A DNA stretch of 64,000 nucleotides from Collinsella sp. (lineage in GTDB: Bacteria; Actinomycetota; Coriobacteriia; Coriobacteriales; Coriobacteriaceae). Both the position numbers and the translations under genes were made by a program. Below, piece after piece: positions 1-9,345 of the stretch (positions are counted from its first letter, which is position 1; each line of letters starts with the position of its first letter). The stretch is from the NCBI GenBank assembly GCA_019424905.1, contig JAHYYP010000007.1:1-64000 (forward strand). Reading direction: 5' to 3'. The notes beneath the pieces were generated by a model. The model did no database searches. It had not been told where the DNA came from and worked only from the letters and a program-made list of their open reading frames with translations.

Positions 1-423
1 TCGCCAGGCGCGCGGTCGCCCCGTCGTAGGCGCCGGCGAGGTCCCTGATGCCCTCGACCTCGGGGGAGGGGACCCATGCGGGGGAGATGTCGTGGGCGAG
101 TATCGCCTTGGCCATCCTGGCGGCGTCGTTCCTGTCGTTCTTGGAGGCCGAGTCGGCGGCCGACCTGGGGATCTTCGAGACCGCGGCGACGACGCACTCG
201 ACGCCGAGCCCGGCGAGCTCCCTTTGCGGGGCGAAGCCGAGGTAGCCGCTCTCGTAGGCCGCGAGCGACGGCCCGGGGAACCCATCCATCCACCCGGCGA
301 TCTCGCCCCAGGGGTTGCCGGGGAACCTCCTCGTCACGGCCTCGCCGGTGTCCGCGTCGAGGGCGCAGACGGTGGTCGACCTCAGGTGGACGTCCATCCC
401 GAACGCGGTAGAATACTTTGGCA
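1..423 (-). CDS. IS110-family transposase, N-terminal part (runs off the window)
   Basis: Reading the minus strand from an ATG at 423 gives 141 uninterrupted codons that leave the window at base 1. The protein opens MPKYSTAFGMDVHLRSTTVC, carries YESG near residue 58 and KNDRNDA near residue 98. This GMDVH...YES...DRNDA pattern is the N-terminal DEDD (RuvC-like) catalytic region of IS110-family transposases, which move without terminal inverted repeats through a circular intermediate. The C-terminal serine-containing domain lies outside the window, so intactness cannot be judged. It is transcribed away from tgt. The family call is firm; the exact IS is not known. Confidence 0.85.
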
Positions 424-719
424 TGGGAGCCTCCCAACCTCGTTGCGGCGCGGCTGCGCCTATGGCACTTCAACATCATTGTCGCAGCCCCGACCCGCGG
501 TCACGAGCGGGGGCTCCTATCTTTTTAGTGCCCTCGGATTGGGTCATAGTGTCTGTCGGAAATGATCCGTTGGGGACGGAGGAAAACGGATCATTTTTAT
601 CCTGGTGCATTGGTGCAGGGGGCAGGTTTCCTTTGCACTAGTTTCTGTCGAGTCGGTGCTTCTTGCGGGTTGCCCGTATAATGGTTTGCGTATGAACCGC
701 AACCAAGGAGTTCCAGTTT
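424..719. other. Intergenic region between the IS110 gene and tgt
   Basis: There is no convincing gene here. The IS110 left-end non-coding segment probably occupies the part near 424. The stretch also holds the AATGATCC repeat hairpin (561-598) and, at 704-709, the AAGGAG ribosome binding site of tgt. Confidence 0.5.
561..598. repeat. AATGATCC/GGGGACGGAGG repeat unit, hairpin with T tail
   Basis: The unit runs from AATGATCCGT through GGGGACGGAGGAAA to ACGGATCATT and ends in five T. Its ends pair (AATGATCCGT with ACGGATCATT) to form a hairpin with the look of an intrinsic terminator. The same unit occurs as a head-to-head pair at 55244-55331, so this is a member of a dispersed repeat family rather than a unique terminator. 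Confidence 0.7.
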
Positions 720-1859
<1,140 letters not shown>

Positions 1860-2009
1860 GGGCGACAGACACGCTTGCAGAGCGTGGGCAACGGCAAAGG
1901 CTGAGCGGCAGCCGCTCGTCGCATTCGCGGACGCCGGCTGCGCGACCGCTGACCGATGCCTTGCAAGCGCATGATGCATCGTGGGTACCATACCGAATAG
2001 TTGATGTTC

Positions 2010-2054
2010 GGGCGGGTGTTTGACGCATGGCGTCGACCCCGCCCGCTTCTATTT
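2010..2054 (+). terminator. Hairpin ahead of the LOG gene
   Basis: GGGCGGG..TTTGACGC pairs with GCGTCGAC..CCCGCCC around a 3-base loop, followed by CTTCTATTTT. It lies 150 bases after tgt and just before the ribosome binding site (GATAGGAG) of the next gene, so it could end tgt transcription or attenuate the downstream gene. Confidence 0.5.
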
Positions 2055-2070
2055 TCGATAGGAGTGCCCC

Positions 2071-2829
2071 ATGATTAAGAATGAGAACGTCGAGGGCGAG
2101 CCTGCCTACGACGAGACGTACCGCCGTGGTCCCGTGGTCATGCGCGGCCCCATGATTCCTAAGGACAACACCTACGCCAACCTGCTGGCGCCCGAGGAGT
2201 CGACCGACTGGTTGCATGCCGATCCGTGGCGCGTACTGCGCATCCAGGCCGAGTTTGTCGATGGCTTTGGCGCACTTGCCGAGTTAGGGCCTGCGGTGAC
2301 CATCTTCGGTAGTGCCCGTACGCCCAAGACCGATCCGCTCTACAAAGCGGCGCGCACGGTCGGCCGTAAGATTGCCCAGCGCGGCGTGGCGGTTATCACC
2401 GGTGGCGGCCCCGGCATCATGGAGGCGGCCAACAGGGGAGCGGCGAGCGTCAACGGCAAGTCAGTTGGTTTGGGCATTGAGCTGCCGCACGAGCAGGGGC
2501 TCAACAAATACGTGAACCTCGGTATGGACTTCCGCTACTTCTTTGTGCGCAAGACCATGTTCGTCAAATACAGCTCGGGCGCTATTGTGTTTCCCGGCGG
2601 GTTTGGCACGCTCGACGAGATGTTCGAGGTGCTCACGCTGGTGCAAACGCACAAGGTCAAGCGTATGCCGCTTGTGCTGGTAGGCAGCGAGTACTGGCAG
2701 GGCCTATTCGACTGGCTTAACGGTCCGGTGATGGACGCCGGTATGATCAGCCCGCTCGATCCGGAGCTGGTGCACATCACCGACGACCTCAACGAGGCCG
2801 TCGACATCGCCCTGAGCGGGCTGATGTAG
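2071..2829 (+). CDS. LOG-family protein (TIGR00730 Rossmann-fold, nucleotide-5'-monophosphate phosphoribohydrolase type)
   Basis: This 252-aa protein carries the signatures of the LOG / TIGR00730 family: FGSAR near residue 75, GGGPGIMEAANRGA near residue 110, and the active-site motif PGGFGTLDEMFE near residue 175. Family members cleave nucleoside 5'-monophosphates to base and ribose 5-phosphate. Bacterial versions are often annotated as lysine decarboxylase-like, which is misleading. A roughly 70-residue N-terminal extension precedes the domain, as in longer actinobacterial members. The ATG at 2071 has GATAGGAG 7 bases upstream. Its physiological substrate in this organism is unknown. Confidence 0.85.
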   Translation: MIKNENVEGEPAYDETYRRGPVVMRGPMIPKDNTYANLLAPEESTDWLHADPWRVLRIQAEFVDGFGALAELGPAVTIFGSARTPKTDPLYKAARTVGRKIAQRGVAVITGGGPGIMEAANRGAASVNGKSVGLGIELPHEQGLNKYVNLGMDFRYFFVRKTMFVKYSSGAIVFPGGFGTLDEMFEVLTLVQTHKVKRMPLVLVGSEYWQGLFDWLNGPVMDAGMISPLDPELVHITDDLNEAVDIALSGLM

Positions 2830-2840
2830 AGTAGCTAAAA

Positions 2841-2902
2841 TGGGACGGGGCTAAAAAGACTGGTCTGAAACGTTTGATATCAGTCTTTTTAGCCCCGTCC
2901 CA
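2841..2902. terminator. Perfect 22-bp inverted repeat, bidirectional terminator between convergent genes
   Basis: The arms at 2841-2862 and 2881-2902 are exact reverse complements with an 18-base loop. The inner part of each arm contains CTAAAAAG/CTTTTTAG, giving a T run in both directions. It sits between the LOG gene (+) and the degV gene (-), which converge. The outer sequence TGGGACGGGGC resembles the dispersed GTAGCTAATTTGGGACGG motif seen at 45684 and 48716. Confidence 0.75.
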
Positions 2903-2918
2903 AATGAACTGCTTCTAA

Positions 2919-2984
2919 GTTGCGGTGGAATAGGGATTGATTTGCGGCTGATAAGCCAAAAACAGTCCCTATTTCACCGCAACT
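2919..2984. repeat. Palindromic intergenic repeat (GTTGCGGTG..CACCGCAAC)
   Basis: The unit begins AGTTGCGGTGGAATAGGGA and ends TCCCTATTTCACCGCAACT, so the ends form an almost perfect inverted repeat of about 19 bases with an inner GGCTGATAAGCC hairpin. A second copy with the same layout lies at 63659-63724, also intergenic, upstream of a minus-strand gene's 3' end. Confidence 0.75.
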
Positions 2985-2997
2985 GATGTGGGCGTTC

Positions 2998-3858
2998 CTA
3001 GCGAGTTGGCTGGTAGCGGGGGCAGTAGCTGATGGCGATGGCGTCGACGCCTACGTGGGTCGCGATGGTGCAGCCGATGGGGCCGGTGCCGGCGTCTACG
3101 TAGTCCTGGCCCGCGAGCGCCTGGTTGACGAGCTCTTGTTCCTCAGCGGCACCGGTTGTGAGCACGCGTACGCTTGAACCCGGGTGTTCTGCCAAAAATG
3201 CGAGGCAATCGGCCATGGTGTTGGCGACGATGCGCTTGGCACCGCGGCCCTTTTTGATGGCCTTGATCTCGCCCGATTTCCACTCCGGCGAAACGGCCAG
3301 GCGAATGTTGAGCATCTGCGTGAGCTGGCCGGCGAGTTTGGGCGCGCGGCCGTTCTTAACGAGGTTCTCGAGCGTGCGGGGAATCAGCAGCAGGTGGGCG
3401 TCGGGCAGCGTCGCGCGGATCTGCGCCTCGGTCTCGTCCAGGCTGCGGCCGTCCTCACGCATGGCGAGCGCGTACTCCACCAGCAGGCCCTCGGCGCCCG
3501 AGCCGGTGCGCGAGTCGATGCAGCGCACGTCGAGCTCGTGGGTATCGGCTACCTGGCACGCGTTGGCGTAGCAGGCAGACCACTCGCTGCATAGCGAGAT
3601 AAAGATGGCGCTATCGTGGCCGTCGGCGAGCACGCGGTCAAAGAGTGCCTTGAATTCGCCGGCGCTCGGCTGCGAGGTGTGCGGCAGCTGCTCGGAGCCT
3701 GCCATGCGGGCGACGTACTCTTCGGCGGTGATCTGCACCTGGTCGAGCAGGTCCTCGCCTTCGATAATCACATGCAGCGGAATGACGTAAATGCCGAGCT
3801 CTTGGGCGCGGGCGGGGGAGATGTCCGACGTGGAGTCGGTTATGATGGCAAAAGACAT
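2998..3858 (-). CDS. DegV-family fatty-acid-binding protein
   Basis: The 286-aa product begins MSFAIITDSTSDIS, the typical DegV opening (TDSTxD). LPHTSQPSAGEF (the lipid headgroup Ser region) follows, then the ISLCSEWSACYANA helix and the GPIGCTIATHVGVDAIAI C-terminal motif. Family members bind fatty acids; some act as FakB with the kinase FakA, but no fakA is visible here. I start at the ATG at 3858 because CGAAAGGTG lies just upstream and the residues before it do not resemble the family. It is divergent from the HAD gene at 4015 and shares a 156-base promoter region with it. A second DegV paralogue is at 54375. Confidence 0.88.
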   Translation of the reverse strand: MSFAIITDSTSDISPARAQELGIYVIPLHVIIEGEDLLDQVQITAEEYVARMAGSEQLPHTSQPSAGEFKALFDRVLADGHDSAIFISLCSEWSACYANACQVADTHELDVRCIDSRTGSGAEGLLVEYALAMREDGRSLDETEAQIRATLPDAHLLLIPRTLENLVKNGRAPKLAGQLTQMLNIRLAVSPEWKSGEIKAIKKGRGAKRIVANTMADCLAFLAEHPGSSVRVLTTGAAEEQELVNQALAGQDYVDAGTGPIGCTIATHVGVDAIAISYCPRYQPTR

Positions 3859-4014
3859 AATTGCACCTTTCGTTGGGGCGTTTGCGCGCCGCCTTCTGAG
3901 AGCAAAGTGCGACAAGTATAGTAGAGTCATTCCACATTTCCAGCTTTAATTGTTGAATAGTCAACAGTTTGAAGTGTCGGTGTGGAAATCGCCAATTGGG
4001 GAAGAGGGATATCG

Positions 4015-4677
4015 ATGGCGGCATTACAGCTATGCGAGCGGCCGATTGTGCTGTTTGATTTTGATGGCACGGTAGCCGATACGGGCCGGGCGGTGATGAC
4101 CTCGACGTACAAGACGCTGGCTGCGCGCGGGTTTTCGGAGGCGCAGATGGGTGACCTGCGCCGCATGATCGGGCCGCCCCTGTGGAAGAGCTTTCACGAC
4201 TTTTACGGCTTCTCGCGCGAGGAGTCGCTTGTGGTGGCCGACGAGTACCGTGCCTTTTTCGATGAGCTGGGGCCGGAAGAGTACCCCGTGTTCGATGGAA
4301 TCCCCGAGCTGCTCGACAGCCTTGCCGCGCAGGGGCATCGCATGGCGGTCGCGACGTCTCGCATGGAGGCGAAGTGCATCGATATGGTGCATGAGCTGGG
4401 GCTTTGCCAGTTTGAGGCCGTGGTTGGCATGAATCCGCCGCAGGGGCGCGAGACCAAGGCGGATTCGGTCCGCGATGCGCTGGCGGCCCTGGGTGCGACG
4501 GCCGACGATGCCGTGATGATCGGCGACCGCTTCAACGATGTGGAGGGCGCGCACGCGATGGGCGTGCCGTGCATCGGCATCTATTCGGGCGCGGCGGCGC
4601 CGGGGGAGCACGAGGCCGCGGGCGCCGATGCGGTGGTGCACTCGGTGGCCGAGCTTGCTAAACTTTTCGCTATATAA
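4015..4677 (+). CDS. HAD-superfamily phosphatase, phosphoglycolate-phosphatase-like
   Basis: This 220-aa HAD subfamily IA protein has motif I VLFDFDGTVADT near residue 14 (Asp nucleophile and acid), motif II VATSR with the following Lys region, and motif III/IV GDRFNDVEGA near residue 165. A helical cap (residues 25-90) lies between motifs I and II. The layout matches Gph/PpaX-type small-molecule phosphatases, but the substrate cannot be read from sequence. I take the ATG at 4015 with GAAGAGG upstream; a GTG at 3982 would add 11 residues with no better signal. It is followed 54 bases later by a dipeptidase and may be cotranscribed with it. Confidence 0.85.
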   Translation: MAALQLCERPIVLFDFDGTVADTGRAVMTSTYKTLAARGFSEAQMGDLRRMIGPPLWKSFHDFYGFSREESLVVADEYRAFFDELGPEEYPVFDGIPELLDSLAAQGHRMAVATSRMEAKCIDMVHELGLCQFEAVVGMNPPQGRETKADSVRDALAALGATADDAVMIGDRFNDVEGAHAMGVPCIGIYSGAAAPGEHEAAGADAVVHSVAELAKLFAI

Positions 4678-4731
4678 GTATGTGATGTGAGGGGCGGGCA
4701 CGCTCACCCCTCATTGGTAAGGAGGTCGTCC

Positions 4732-6168
4732 ATGAATCAGGTGGAGCAGAGCGTTGCTGAGTATGTAGACGAAGTTTGGGAAGATGTCGTCGCCGATATC
4801 GAGCAGCTGGTGAGTTATCCGTCCGTGGCCGTTGCTGCCGATGCGGAGCCCGGCGCGCCGTTTGGCCGCCCGGTCCGTGACGCGCTCGATTGCGCGCTCG
4901 GCATCGCGCAGAAGCTCGGCTACCAGACGAGCGACGACGGGGGCTATGTGGGCATCGCCGACATTCCCGGCCGCGGCGACAAGCAGCTCGCGACCATCTG
5001 CCACGTGGACGTGGTGCCCGCCGGCCCCGGTTGGAACACCGACCCGTTTGCGATGGAGCGTCGCGAGGGCTGGCTGCTCGGTCGCGGTGTTATCGACGAC
5101 AAGGGTCCGGCGGTGCTGTCGCTCTACGCCGGCGCCTATCTGCTCAAGCACGGCATTACCCCGCGCTATACCTTCCGCGCGCTGCTGGGCTGCGATGAGG
5201 AGGTGAGTATGTCCGACGTCCACCATTATCTGGAGAACCACGCGAACCCCGACTTTCTGTTTACGCCCGATGCCGAGTTCCCGGTTTGTAATGCCGAGAA
5301 GGGCCAGTTTGGGGCGACGTTTGTGAGCTCTAGGATCGATGGCGGGCGTATTGTGTCGTGGAGCGGTGCCGAGGCGAGCAACGCCATTCCGTCGCAGTCT
5401 ATCTGCGAGCTTGCGATTGCCGCCGATGAACTACCGGCGCCGGTCGAGAACGCCGACCGCCTGGAGATTACGACGCTCGATAACGGCCATGCGCAGATTT
5501 TTGCCCACGGCATTGGCGGTCATGCTTCGATGCCCGAGGGTACGATCAATGCCGTCGGCCTCATCGTGGCGTATCTGCGCGAGGCCGAGGATGCGTTTGG
5601 TGCGCGCGACGAGCGCCTGCTGACGCCTGCCGAGCACGAGTTTGTCAAGTTTCTGGCCTTTGTGCATGCGGACGCCTATGGCCGCGGCCTGGGTATCGAC
5701 GCGACGAGCCCGGCGTTTGGCCCGCTCACCTGCAACCCCGGCGTCATCCGCGTGGCGGATGGCCACATTGAGCAGGTCATCGACGTGCGTTTCCCCGACA
5801 GCACGAGCGCCGATACCATCTGCGAGCAGCTCGAGCCGCTCGTGGGCCGCTTTGGTGTGACGTATCGCGTGGGTCGTACCAAGGTGCCGTTCTCGGTCTC
5901 TGCTGACGATCCGGCCGTGAAGGCGCTTATCGATACCTATAATGAGTTTACGGGCAAGCATGCCGAGCCCTTCGCCATGGGCGGCGGCACGTACGCACGC
6001 AACTTTGCCCGCGCCGTCTCATTTGGCCCCGAGGAAACCGGCCTGGAGCTGCCCGCATGGGGCGGCCAGATGCACGGCCCCAACGAGTGCGCCAACGAGG
6101 AACAGCTCAAGCAAGCGCTCAAGATTTATATCGTGGCCATCCTGCGCCTCAACGAACTTGAGCTGTAG
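4732..6168 (+). CDS. M20-family metallodipeptidase (Sapep/PepV type)
   Basis: The 478-aa protein fits PepV/Sapep-type dipeptidases in length. Metal-site motifs are visible: HVDVVPAG (His ligand and Asp), GRGVIDDKGP (bridging Asp), CDEEVSM (catalytic Glu pair) and TPDAEFP; the dimerisation-domain motif GIGGHASMPEG follows. These are cytoplasmic Mn/Zn enzymes that split short peptides for amino-acid use. The start at 4732 is set by the strong AAGGAGG 7 bases before it. An upstream in-frame GTG at 4687 is rejected because it adds residues without a ribosome site. It probably shares a transcript with the HAD gene upstream. Confidence 0.9.
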   Translation: MNQVEQSVAEYVDEVWEDVVADIEQLVSYPSVAVAADAEPGAPFGRPVRDALDCALGIAQKLGYQTSDDGGYVGIADIPGRGDKQLATICHVDVVPAGPGWNTDPFAMERREGWLLGRGVIDDKGPAVLSLYAGAYLLKHGITPRYTFRALLGCDEEVSMSDVHHYLENHANPDFLFTPDAEFPVCNAEKGQFGATFVSSRIDGGRIVSWSGAEASNAIPSQSICELAIAADELPAPVENADRLEITTLDNGHAQIFAHGIGGHASMPEGTINAVGLIVAYLREAEDAFGARDERLLTPAEHEFVKFLAFVHADAYGRGLGIDATSPAFGPLTCNPGVIRVADGHIEQVIDVRFPDSTSADTICEQLEPLVGRFGVTYRVGRTKVPFSVSADDPAVKALIDTYNEFTGKHAEPFAMGGGTYARNFARAVSFGPEETGLELPAWGGQMHGPNECANEEQLKQALKIYIVAILRLNELEL

Positions 6169-6557
6169 GGCTTCCCCAGGCACCCGACCTTGCCCCTCAA
6201 ACCGTCGCTTGCGTACCAAAGTACGCGGCGCTCCTCTTTCGGGGCAATCTCGGGCACCTAGGAAACCCCTATATCCTGCTTGGATACAAACTTGCATTAC
6301 GAGCCCGGTGCTTCGGCCCGGGCTTTTTCTGTTGCGGTGGGGTAGTCATTGGGGACGTTCCTTTGGTGTAAAAGGTGCGCCATGTTCGGCGCTGGATTGT
6401 TATCCGTTTGTAAAGGCTGGGCAGAGCTTGCGGTAAGGGTCTATCAAATGTCCGTAAGAAACCGCAGATAAGGCGGTCGTCGCCCGATCGAGACCGTATC
6501 TTTCCAAACAGCAAAGCGGGCAGGGTGCCCGCGAGTCGCATGTATGAAAGGAAGATC
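6169..6557. other. Intergenic region with terminator and pst leader
   Basis: A terminator hairpin (AGCCCGG...CCGGGCT then TTTTT, 6302-6328) ends the dipeptidase unit. A fragment of the GGGGACGTTCCTTT repeat family follows at 6345-6364. The remaining roughly 190 bases up to the GAAAGGAAG ribosome site of pstS must contain the pst promoter, but I could not identify a clear Pho box or -35/-10 pair. Confidence 0.55.
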
Positions 6558-7493
6558 ATGCTCGATCAGGCTTATTCTCGTCGTCAGTTCCTCGGCCTCG
6601 CTGGTGGTCTTGCCAGCATCGTCGGTCTCGGTCTCGTTGGTTGTGGCGGCTCCGGCGCATCCGACGCCGCCGCCAAGGGTAGCGCCGCCGCCGAGTCCGT
6701 CTCCGGCGAGGTGACCTACGACGGCGCCTCCTCGTTCCAAGCTCTCGTCGAGGCCGCTGCCGAGAAGTTCATGGATGCCAACCCCGACGTCTCCGTCTCC
6801 GGTTCGGGCAACGGTTCGGGCAAGGGCCTGACCGCTGTCGCCGCCGGCACCGTTACCATCGGTAACTCCGACGTCTTTGCCGAGACCAAGCTCGAGGCCG
6901 ATCAGGTCAAGAACCTCGTTGACCACGAGGTCGCCGTTGTGGGTATGGGTCCCGTCGTCTCCAAGAACGTGAAGGTCGACGACCTGTCCCTCGAGCAGCT
7001 CAAGGGCATCTTCTCCGGCCAGATCACCAACTGGAAGGAGGTCGGCGGTGACGACGCTACCATCGTCGTCCTCAACCGCAAGGCCGGCTCCGGCACCCGC
7101 GCCACCTTCGAGGCCGCCGTCTTTGGCGATGAGGCCGTCGACTTTAAGGGCGACGCCGAGCTCGACAAGTCCGGCGATGTCCAGACTCAGATGGGCAGCA
7201 CCGACAACGCCATCTCCTACCTCGACTTCTCGCACTTCGATGACTCCAAGTTCAACGCCATCAAGGTCGAGGGCGTCGAGCCCAAGAGCGCAAACGTCAC
7301 CGACGACTCCTTCAAGATCTGGGCTACCGAGCACATGTACTGCGCAAAGGACGCCGACGAGGCCACCAAGGCCTTCCTGGAGTTCATGCTCTCCGACGAC
7401 GTCCAGGGCAAGCTCGTCGAGGAGCAGGGCTTCATTCCCGTCTCTGCCATGAAGGTCGTCAAGGACGCCAGCGGCAAGGTCTCCTCTAAATAA
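6558..7493 (+). CDS. pstS: Phosphate ABC transporter substrate-binding lipoprotein
   Basis: The 311-aa protein starts with a twin-arginine type leader (SRRQFLGL, residues 7-14) leading to a lipobox LVGC with Cys29, so it is probably a Tat-exported lipoprotein anchored outside the membrane. The mature part has GSGNGSGKGLTAVAAG and GSGTRATFE, the phosphate-contacting loops of PstS-type binding proteins. It captures phosphate for PstCA. It begins the pstS-pstC-pstA-pstB operon. The start ATG at 6558 has GAAAGGAAG upstream; an earlier start would place extra residues before the export signal. The alternating Ser/Ala-rich linker after Cys29 is typical. Confidence 0.95.
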   Translation: MLDQAYSRRQFLGLAGGLASIVGLGLVGCGGSGASDAAAKGSAAAESVSGEVTYDGASSFQALVEAAAEKFMDANPDVSVSGSGNGSGKGLTAVAAGTVTIGNSDVFAETKLEADQVKNLVDHEVAVVGMGPVVSKNVKVDDLSLEQLKGIFSGQITNWKEVGGDDATIVVLNRKAGSGTRATFEAAVFGDEAVDFKGDAELDKSGDVQTQMGSTDNAISYLDFSHFDDSKFNAIKVEGVEPKSANVTDDSFKIWATEHMYCAKDADEATKAFLEFMLSDDVQGKLVEEQGFIPVSAMKVVKDASGKVSSK

Positions 7494-7517
7494 GTAACCG
7501 CCCCGGAAAGGTTTGCA

Positions 7518-8426
7518 ATGGCAAAACAGCTGCCAAAGCGCGACCTTGAGAACGTGGGCCTGGGCGTCACGGGTGCGTGCGTAGCGCTCGTGACGCTTGT
7601 CGTTGCCGCGCTCATCTTTATGGTCGCCCAAAAGGGCCTCTCGGCTTTTGTCAAGGACGGCGTCTCGGTCGTCGAGTTCTTTGCCGGCACCAAGTGGGAC
7701 CTGGCCAACACAGCCGAAAACGGCCTGCCTTATACCGGCGCCCTGCCCCTGATCGTCACCTCGTTTGCGGTCATGGTGCTCTCCACGCTTATCGCGCTGC
7801 CCATCGCCATCGGCTCTGCCATCTTTGCGGTCGAGATCCAGCCTAAGTTTGGTTCCAAGATCTTTCAGCCGCTTATTGAGCTTTTGACCGGCATTCCCTC
7901 GGTCGTCTTTGGCCTGATCGGCTTTCACGTGGTCGTCGGTCTTATGAAGAGCGTTTTCCACGTGAGCACGGGTCTGGGTATCTTGCCCGGCGCTATCGTG
8001 CTGGCAGTCATGATTCTGCCGACGATGACCACGCTTTCGGTCGATGGCCTGCGCGCTGTGCCCGACAGCTACCGTCAGGGCTCGCTCGCGCTGGGCTACA
8101 CCCGCTGGCAGACCATCTGGCACGTGGTGCTCAAGTCCGCCATGCCGTCGCTCATGACCGCGGTCATCCTTGGCATGACCCGCGCCTTTGGCGAAACGCT
8201 CGCCGTGCGCATGGTTATCGGCGGCATCGAGGCCATGCCGACGTCGCTGCTGTCGCCGGCGTCCACCATCACCACCACGCTCACCACGTCCATGGCGGTC
8301 TATGCCGAGGGCTCGGCCCAGGACGATGTCCTGTGGGCGCTCGGTTTGCTGCTGATGGGCATGAGCCTCATCTTCATCCTGATCATCCATCTCATTGGCC
8401 GCAAGGGGGCGAAGGCTCGTGGCTAG
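7518..8426 (+). CDS. pstC: Phosphate ABC transporter permease PstC
   Basis: The 302-aa integral membrane protein has about six hydrophobic segments and the permease coupling motif around SYRQGSLALGYTRWQTIWHVVLKSAMP (EAA loop, residues 185-215, seen in pieces). GETLAVRMVIGG is a PstC hallmark. It starts 24 bases after pstS with GAAAGG upstream and its end overlaps the start of pstA. With PstA it forms the channel of the high-affinity phosphate importer. Confidence 0.95.
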   Translation: MAKQLPKRDLENVGLGVTGACVALVTLVVAALIFMVAQKGLSAFVKDGVSVVEFFAGTKWDLANTAENGLPYTGALPLIVTSFAVMVLSTLIALPIAIGSAIFAVEIQPKFGSKIFQPLIELLTGIPSVVFGLIGFHVVVGLMKSVFHVSTGLGILPGAIVLAVMILPTMTTLSVDGLRAVPDSYRQGSLALGYTRWQTIWHVVLKSAMPSLMTAVILGMTRAFGETLAVRMVIGGIEAMPTSLLSPASTITTTLTTSMAVYAEGSAQDDVLWALGLLLMGMSLIFILIIHLIGRKGAKARG

Positions 8427-9345
8427 CATGCGCATCCATATCGACGAGGCAAGACTCGGGCGTGTCCAAAAGCAGGACCGCATCGCCACGGGCGTGCTGA
8501 CGGCAATTGTCGCCATCGTCATGCTCATCGTCGTCTCCATGGTGGCCTACATCCTGTTCGAGGGCATCTCGACGCTGTTCCAACCGGGCTTCCTCACGCA
8601 GCCCGCGCGCGCCAACGGAACCCAGGGCGGCGTGCTCTACCAGCTGTTCGACTCGTTCTACCTGCTGCTGATCACCTTAGGTATATCGGTGCCCATCAGC
8701 CTGGGCGGCGCGGTGTTCTTGGTTGAGTACGCGCCGGACGGACCCATCCGCGACATCGCCTCCACCGCCATCGAGACGCTGTCCTCGCTGCCCTCCATTG
8801 TCGTGGGCATGTTCGGCTTTCTGGTGTTCTCGGTGCAGCTGGGCTGGAAGTACTCCATCATCTCCGGCGCCGTCGCGCTCACCATGTTCAACATCCCCAT
8901 CCTGGTGCGCGTGATTCAGCAGGCGCTCGAGGACGTGCCGCAGGCCCAGCGCGATGCGTGCCTGGCCATGGGCCTCACTCGCTGGGAGGCCACACTGCAC
9001 ATCCTGATTCCCGAGGCCATGCCCGCCATCGTGACCGGCATCGTGCTTTCGGCCGGCCGCGTGTTTGGCGAGGCCGCGGCGCTGCTCTTTACCTCGGGCA
9101 TGAGCTCGCCGGTCCGCCTCAACTTCTTGAGCTTTAACCTGTCGAGCCCCACCTGCGCCTGGAACGTGTTCCGTCCCGGCGAGTCGCTGGCCGTGCACAT
9201 CTACAAGATCTATGGCGAGGGCAGCCCCGAGGCCCAGCAGATCGTCTGGGGCACCGCGGCACTGCTGATGATTTGCGTGCTGCTGTTTAACGTAGTCGCC
9301 CGTATCGTGGGCAAGCAACTGGCAAGGAAGATGACGGCCGAATGA
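8419..9345 (+). CDS. pstA: Phosphate ABC transporter permease PstA
   Basis: The protein is 308 aa from a GTG at 8419, or 305 aa from the ATG at 8428. I prefer GTG because GAAGG is 5-6 bases upstream and the start overlaps the pstC stop by 8 bases, implying translational coupling; the ATG is possible. Six transmembrane segments are visible, with the EAA loop ACLAMGLTRWEATLHILIPEAMP and the PstA-type segment FGEAAALLFTSGMS. It forms the phosphate channel with PstC. Its stop overlaps the pstB ATG (ATGA). Confidence 0.94.
   Translation: MASMRIHIDEARLGRVQKQDRIATGVLTAIVAIVMLIVVSMVAYILFEGISTLFQPGFLTQPARANGTQGGVLYQLFDSFYLLLITLGISVPISLGGAVFLVEYAPDGPIRDIASTAIETLSSLPSIVVGMFGFLVFSVQLGWKYSIISGAVALTMFNIPILVRVIQQALEDVPQAQRDACLAMGLTRWEATLHILIPEAMPAIVTGIVLSAGRVFGEAAALLFTSGMSSPVRLNFLSFNLSSPTCAWNVFRPGESLAVHIYKIYGEGSPEAQQIVWGTAALLMICVLLFNVVARIVGKQLARKMTAE

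Noticed and set aside
6444..8540. A 698-codon open frame on the minus strand across pstS-pstC-pstA
   Set aside because: It is the antisense shadow of high-GC genes on the plus strand. The His/Asp/Gly-rich, repetitive translation matches no family, while all pst genes are intact on the other strand.
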